Shown here one piece after another: positions 58,662 to 64,000 of a DNA stretch of 64,000 nt. The stretch is from Hemerocallis citrina (Eukaryota > Streptophyta > Magnoliopsida > Asparagales > Asphodelaceae): the NCBI GenBank assembly GCA_017893485.1, contig CM030367.1:82466853-82530852 (forward strand), in the 5' to 3' direction. The notes below the pieces were generated by a model. The model made no database searches. It was given only the letters and a program-made list of their open reading frames with translations, and was not told the DNA's origin. Each line of letters begins with the position of its first letter. Position 1 is the stretch's first letter. A program made the translations under genes and the position numbers.

Positions 58662-59269
58662 TGATATGGCTAAAAATAGAACCAAATCGGAACCGTTCAA
58701 ATTGGGCACGAATCTTACAGCTTTCAGGGGTAAAACGGTAATTTCATCTGCAAACGGGTCTGAAATGAAAACTGGATCTTTCTTCAAAGCCCAATAACCC
58801 AAAAAACGGATCTGTCCTACTGGGTTAGGGTGACAACCCATTACAAACCAGCCCAGGTTATTTAAAGAGTAATTCAAATTTATGGTTATCTCTAAGAGAC
58901 GGTTTAAACCAAATCTCTTATCATGAAACGATTTAAACTCTACATCTTATCCAAAAATACCGGGACATAGGGATAAATAATTATCTCTAAACTGTCTCTA
59001 AAGTGACTATAGATACCCCCCCCCCCCCCCCATAACAAGGGAATCAACATTTTTTCCACAAATTGCTCTTTCATAATCTTCCTGATTACTGACTTGAGCG
59101 TCAGATGGTTCGTTGCCGAGGTCCATTCCAGTGTATCGAACTTTTTGCAGCTTAATGACAGCTGCAAGAAACTGTCAAACGCCGGTGAAGATCAATAGGT
59201 TTGCCGTTATTGTTTTCGAAAGAATCAACAAATTCATCTGTTTGCTCCCCACCAAAATTAGCAGCATCA
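58662..59269 (+). repeat. 3' LTR of element B
   Basis: 608 bp, similar to the 5' LTR with scattered substitutions and a long C-run at 59017-59031 near the promoter. It ends GCAGCATCA followed by the TATCT duplication. Confidence 0.88.
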
Positions 59270-59274
59270 TATCT

Positions 59275-59444
59275 AACCACACAATAAAAATCAACACAAC
59301 AAAAGAAGTTAAGAAAAATTTATTTCATATATGTATATCTCGTATAAAAGGGAGCATAATATGCACTTACATGTCTATTTGTATAAGGTTTGAACCTGAT
59401 TTCTTTAATTTTTTTACCAGGATGAGAATGTGTATGTCCACCTA
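59275..59444. other. Unassigned spacer between element B and the HPR pseudogene
   Basis: AT-rich, with no feature recognised. It may be decayed intron of the pseudogene, whose last visible exon ends near 59445. Confidence 0.35.
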
Positions 59445-60835
59445 TGTATGCATGCTTGTGACAAACTTTTCAAGTCTAGTAGATTGATACAGACCATAGT
59501 AGATGAGGTTCATCTTGAAGCCCTCAATCTGTAAGTGAAAAAAAAACGGAAAGGATAACGTTGCTGCATTGACATCTGAGGTCTGAAACCCTTTTGGCCT
59601 AATAAATTCAAGGTGTACGGTTCATCTTGAAGCGCTCTATAATTGTCATAAGCTCACATATAATTAGCTCTCTTCCACCTATGTATCTCATCTTCGTTTG
59701 GCTTCCTTCTAATCTTATCGTAACAAACTATAATTCAACAAATTTTTCTTCTTAACTTTTAGAAACCATCCAAACTCGCTCTTATACCAATAAATATTGC
59801 TAGTGAATGTTACTAAATGAATTAGTTATAAATATTATATTAACAAACTCTGTCCAATTGAAGTTTCTCTTTTGTTCATGTTAAAATTAAGTTGTATACA
59901 TCCATTGACTTGTCATAAAGCATTCCTATATTGATGTAAGAAAACACTGCAATTAGGTGTATGATTTACAGTTTTTTATATGAAAGACTATATATCGGTT
60001 TTAACTATTGTTCTTTATTCTTCTTGTCATGAAAACATGGTGTATATGCAGTATGCAATGGAATGAAATTGATTATCATCTTTTACAAAGACAGGGATAC
60101 AGAAATCGATTTTTCTAGCATTGTTGCAGACAAAAAAAACAACAAAAACAACAAAAACAACAAAAACAACAAAAACAACAACAATCTACATGAATCTAAT
60201 TTTTTGATAGAATAACGTACCATCATCCTAGCATATGCAGAACTGATACGGCTAGCTCCAATCACTCCAACAGTTTGCCCCTTAAGCAAATTCCCCACAA
60301 ACCTGTTAACCACACTCAATTATACAATAATCAAAACCAGTTTAGCCTTATAAAACATGAAGATCGATTGTTTCAAGGACATACAAATTTGGGAGCCATC
60401 CATCATACAATCATGCTTTCATGAACTGATCAGCTTCGACCATTCGTCTAGCTGCTGCCAGAGAGAGCGAAGCAGCCAACTTCGTTGTGGTTTGAGTAAG
60501 AAACTCCATAAATCACATAATATAAAAAGTTGTAATTGTTATATAATGACTGCAAATCAAGAACTACGAACAGCTCCTCGATAAGAACTCAATAGGGTGT
60601 TTCCAACTTGACACTCCATACTTGGTTGCAGCATTCACATCGACGTTGTTATAACCCACTGCCATGTTACTGAAGGCAGTACCAGCTCTCTTGAGTGTTG
60701 AGAAGAGCACCTCCCCCCAGTCTTCTGTCAACTGTACAATTCTTTCATAACCAAATATGAATCGTAATAGATAAATGGGAAGGTCACACAAAACTTCAGA
60801 ACTTACTTGACCAATTACTCCATCACACTTGTCTC
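59445..60835 (-). pseudogene. HPR1: Hydroxypyruvate reductase (peroxisomal, NADH) pseudogene fragment
   Basis: Five minus-strand exon remnants in gene order: DKCDGVIGQ with GTAAGT donor (60835-60807); LTEDWGEVLFSTLK..FSNMAVGYNNVDVNAATKYG (60731 to about 60586); LAASLSLAAARRMVEADQFM (about 60487-60376); FVGNLLKGQTVGVIGASRIS (60302-60221); EGFKMNLIYYGLYQSTRLEK (59528 to about 59445). This matches plant HPR1, the photorespiratory enzyme converting hydroxypyruvate to glycerate. Defects: a frameshift at the end of the second remnant, a TGA at 60411-60413, the GxGxxG motif changed to GASRIS, C-terminal half absent, and element C inserted in the first visible exon. A pseudogene with confidence. Confidence 0.88.
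60130..60183. repeat. (CAAAAACAA)n simple repeat
   Basis: Five units of 'aaaaacaac' in the intron after the fourth HPR exon remnant. Confidence 0.9.
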
Positions 60836-61411
60836 TGATATGGCTAAAAATAGGACTAAATCGGGACAGTTCAAATCGGGCACGAATCTTAATGCTCTCA
60901 GGGATAAAATGGTAATTTCATCTACAAACGGATCCAAATTGGGAACTGGGTCTTTCTTCAAAGCCTAATAACCCAAGAATGGACCTGTCCTATTGGGTAT
61001 GGGTAGCAACCCGTTACAAACAAATTCAGATATTTAAAGAGTAATTCAAATTCATGATTATCTCTATGAAATGATTTAAACTCTACATCTCATCCAACAA
61101 CACCGGGACATAGGATAAATCATTTTATCTAAACTGTCTCTAAAGGCAACTATAAAAACCCCTCCCCCTACCATAACAAGGTAATCAATCTTTTTCCACA
61201 TAAAACTCTTTCATAATCTTCCTGATTACTGACAAGAGCGTCGGAGGGTTCGTCGGAGGGATCCATCTCGGTGTATCGAACTTTTTTGCAGGTCAACGAC
61301 AGCGCAAGAAACCAGTCAAATGCCGGTGAAACTCAACAGGTTTGCTTTATTGTTTCCAAAAAGAATCCACAGATTCATCTGTTTGCTCCCACACCAAAAT
61401 CAGCAGCAATA
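60836..61411 (+). repeat. 5' LTR of element C
   Basis: 576 bp, TGATATGGC...CAGCAGCAATA (terminal CA changed to TA). A TATAAAAACCCC promoter lies near 61150. Confidence 0.85.
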
Positions 61412-61413
61412 GA

Positions 61414-61431
61414 TTGGCGCCATCTGTGGGA
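61414..61431 (+). other. Primer-binding site of element C
   Basis: TTGGCGCCATCTGTGGGA, two bases after the LTR. The TGGCGCC core is the usual Tat-lineage form. Confidence 0.75.
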
Positions 61432-61478
61432 AACGAAAAAGCAATCCAACCTTCATCAGCGAAAGTCAGTTTCAAACC

Positions 61479-63340
61479 ATGCATCCGAAAGAGAAAGGGA
61501 AGGCAGCGGTCTCCAGCCGAAGAGCCACTCCTCTTCCTCCTCCTCCTCCTCCAGTCCAAGATGTCATTCCTTAACTCAATCAACAAGTTCAGCAACCGCA
61601 GCCTGAACAACCTCTTCCTCAACAGCCTCCTCCTCAACAGGCCCCTCTAGGGTCTCGGGGGGCTGCCCCAGGGGGCTCTCGTCGAAGATGTCCAAAGCAA
61701 CACCCTCATCATGACCATGTTTCGGTCCACAATCCCTCAACTGACTCTATGGCTTCTCAAAGTCCTCCAAGGCCAGATCTTCGTCAAGTAATTCTTAACC
61801 GTCAGCAGGGGGTCGACCTTCGAACTCGCTTGAATAAATGGCGAGCCCCTGAGGAAGTCTCTCAACCTGAGCACCCAGGGGACTCGAGAGTTCGGACCTC
61901 CCGTAGATCGAGAACCAGAAGATTCCCTCCCGCGAGGAGGCGAAGAGAGTCCCTTCCACGTCATCGGCGGAGAAGTCATACTCTAGTAAGCCGAGCGATA
62001 CCTAGGGACCGCCAAGCTGAAGGGGCACCAGTCACTTGGGCCGAGCTCCAGAACTTCAAACGAGATATCATGCAAGCTCTTAATATTACCACGAGTCAGG
62101 ATCAGCGTGCCCTTAACCCTCACCAAACCGCCACTCATGAAGGAGAGTCCTGAGGGTCGAATAGATCCGTCTGAAGGGATGACTCGGTCTGCCGCCGTCT
62201 CCACGAGATGGAGAGGCGCCTCAACAAGATAAATCCCGAAGAAGAACAACGGGCCAATAAGTTCCGGCCAAGCAGACCCCTCTTCTCTAAGGCCATCATG
62301 GAAACTCCAGTCCCTGAAGTCTTTAGACCGCCTTGTTTTGAATCCTACAATGGGGAGTCGGATCCGGCCGATCATATCGAGAGTTTTAAAACTCTCATGA
62401 TGATTCATCAAGCCTCGGATGTGGTCCTCTGCAAGGCCTTCCAAGCAACATTGAGGGGACCAACGCGAGAGTGGTACTCCCATCTATCCCCCGCCTCCAT
62501 CTTCTCATTCGAACAGTTTGAGGAGCTCTTCCTCACCCACTTCGTGGGCAGTCACAGAGCTTAGAAAACAAGTGCATCTTTGCTAACACTTAGCCAAAGA
62601 AGTGGTGAACGCCTAAGAGATTACGTTCGGCGCTTCACCGCCGAAGCCCGGTCTATTGCCTCCCTCAATCAATTGGTAGCCTCTGCGGCATTCGACATAA
62701 TGTCATTAACACTGACCTCAAGATGTCCCTTGCCAAGAAGCCTCCTCGGGACTTCTCGGAACTCCTGCTTAGGAGCGAGAAGTACATCCGAGCGGAAGAG
62801 GCTCTCAACCCCCCCCCCCCCCCCTATTGAGGAACCGTCTTCCGGGAACAAACTGAAGGGTACAAGCGAAGAAGGATCCCAGAAATTTCAGAGGGATGAC
62901 AATGGCCAGCGCCGCCCGGCTCCTCGTTTTGAGAAGTTCACCCCCCTCAATGCAAGTATATCAGCAGTTCTTATGGAGATGGACAAGGAAGGGCTACTTC
63001 GCGGTCCCCTTACATTGAATACCCCTGGTAAGAAAAGGAACAGGGATAAATGGTGCCGTTTCCATAGGGACCACGGCCACGACGGATGATTGTTGGGCTC
63101 TCAAAGAGGAGATCGAAGAACTCATACAGCGAGGACACCTGGCCTAGTTCGTCAGAAAGGATGAGGTCGATCCTTTACCCCGAGGAGCCAATAATCGAAC
63201 CGGAGCTAACAATCGAACCGAGAGGCCCAACGAGTTCCAAGACTCCGAACCTGGAGCCATCCTCCACCTACTCCATGGAGGTCCAATGGGGGGAGAACCG
63301 AACTCCTCCCAGGAGGCCTTTACCCTATTGTAGAAGTAGG
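61479..63340 (+). pseudogene. Gag of element C, broken
   Basis: Starts at the ATG at 61479 (MHPKEKGKAAVSS), with a TAA after about 30 codons. Further frames: RQVILNRQQGVDLRTRLN (61797), FESYNGESDPADHIESFKTL (62338), FSFEQFEELFLTHFVGSHRA ending in TAG (62504-62564), GERLRDYVRRFTAEARS (62595), FTPLNASISAVLMEMDKEGL (62936), and a zinc finger whose second half is lost by a 2-base deletion near 63081 relative to element B. A C-run at 62811-62824 causes another shift. Confidence 0.82.
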
Positions 63341-63429
63341 ATTTTAGTTTTCATCTATGACTCGTTAAACAGTAAGTTCAGACTCCAGCTTGTCCTACCG
63401 GGCTGCTCCCACAACTTACTAAGCTCAAA

Positions 63430-63780
63430 AAACTGGTTTGGAGTCCAACACTAGGTTCGACGCCGCTTTACCCGCTTGCAAACAAGTAAGTGCGGAGCAG
63501 CTCACCTTTCGGAATTGCTCCTACAACTCGTTAACCCCCTCAAACAATAAGTTTGGAGTCCAACACTTGGTTCGACGCCGCTTTAGCCGCTTACGAACGA
63601 GCAAGTGCGAACTAGCTCACCATTCGAAATTGCTCCTACAACGTGTTGAAGTTCTCAGACAACAAGTTCGGAGTCTAACACTTGGTTCGACGCCGCTTTA
63701 GCCACTTGCAAACAAGCAAGTGCAAAGCAGCTCACCATTCTGAATTGTTCCTACAGCTTGTTAATAACCCCGTAACAACT
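63430..63780. repeat. Tandem repeat array with hairpins in element C
   Basis: Three units of about 116 bp starting 'gtttggagtccaacac' at 63437, 63551 and 63668, each with the CCGCTT..GCAAGTGCGG-type hairpin, as in element B. Confidence 0.82.
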
Positions 63781-64000
63781 AATTCGAAGTTCATAATCAT
63801 GGTTTGAAATTGCCCTTACAGCTTTCAAGTATGCGGTTTCGGGGCTCAAAACGAACTCCCACTACTGGTTAAATTTTGCAATAGGCAAGTTCGGAGCTCA
63901 ACTTGCCCCTAGAGTGGCTCCACATACTTGTCTCCTAAATGGCTCTCTCCTAGAGCCTGGTGATGCTCTTCACTCCGCTCGCCTCCCGAGCGGCCTTCTT

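Larger units (their letters stand above)
53022..59269 (+). mobile_element. Non-autonomous gag-only LTR element (B), 6.2 kb
   Basis: LTRs 53022-53629 and 58662-59269 (TGATATGG...CA) with target duplication TATCT at 53017-53021 and 59270-59274. A primer site follows the 5' LTR and a purine tract precedes the 3' LTR. The 5-kb interior has a Tat-type gag, then tandem repeats and a GC-rich low-complexity region. I find no protease, RT, RNase H or integrase, and too little room for them. It must have moved with help from a related autonomous element such as the family of F. Confidence 0.88.
60836..64000 (+). mobile_element. Non-autonomous gag-only LTR element (C), runs off the window
   Basis: A relative of element B: 5' LTR (60836-61411), primer site, broken gag, then the same two tandem arrays. 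The 3' LTR and duplication lie beyond 64000; the five bases before the LTR are GTCTC. It interrupts an exon of the HPR pseudogene. Confidence 0.82.

Overview
This window looks like nuclear chromosomal DNA of a flowering plant, probably a eudicot. The evidence is an AT-rich background, nested LTR retrotransposons with plant-type primer sites, plant L1 and RTE LINEs, Helitron, hAT, PIF/Harbinger and TRIM elements, and a plant-specific kinesin-14 gene with a calponin-homology (CH) domain. There are no operons, CRISPR arrays or bacterial features. The species cannot be read from the sequence.

Layout. (1) 1-10840 is stacked LTR DNA of a family with very long LTRs, mostly on the minus strand. A plus-strand LTR end (1-1233) abuts a minus-strand LTR (1292-5011, carrying a 494-bp hAT element). 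This abuts the leader region of another minus-strand copy (to 7333, carrying a complete TRIM element) and its LTR (7334-10840). (2) 11211-26960 is an old minus-strand Tat-lineage Ty3 element (RT, protease, gag, primer site, LTR). Its gag is split at 13606/25552 by a young, nearly complete 11.9-kb Tekay/Del-type chromovirus (13607-25551; target duplication ATCAG; 3.36-kb LTRs about 0.5% apart by my count). That element has an extra acidic coiled-coil ORF before gag, a gag, and a pol ending in a chromodomain; protease and RT are separated by a frameshift. (3) 27633-29605 is a cluster of small DNA transposons: two Helitron-like ends in opposite orientation around a foldback element, then a PIF/Harbinger MITE. 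(4) 29847-35780 is a decayed Copia element with 267-bp LTRs. (5) 36456-51962 is the only intact host gene I can model: a 20-exon kinesin-14 encoding 985 residues, open in frame across all exons, with one U12-type AT-AC intron and one GC-AG intron that contains a whole L1 insertion. (6) 53022-59269 and 60836-64000 are two related gag-only LTR elements (B and C) without visible pol but with hairpin-bearing tandem repeats. Between them lie five exon remnants of a hydroxypyruvate reductase (HPR1-type) pseudogene on the minus strand.

Functionally, the window is one intact host gene in a transposon-dense interval. The kinesin shows MSA-like AACGG motifs about 150 bp before its ATG, consistent with mitotic expression. 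Its large introns have absorbed an L1, an RTE LINE, a MITE and several tandem duplications while the reading frame stayed open. The HPR pseudogene has lost its function: internal stop, frameshift, damaged nucleotide-binding motif, and an LTR element inserted in its first visible exon.

The observations most worth following up are the U12 AT-AC intron with a duplicated decoy acceptor in the kinesin gene, the extra ORF of the Tekay-like element, paired tRNA-like (Pol III box A/B) modules at a conserved position in its LTRs, and the uneven distribution of differences between its two LTRs.
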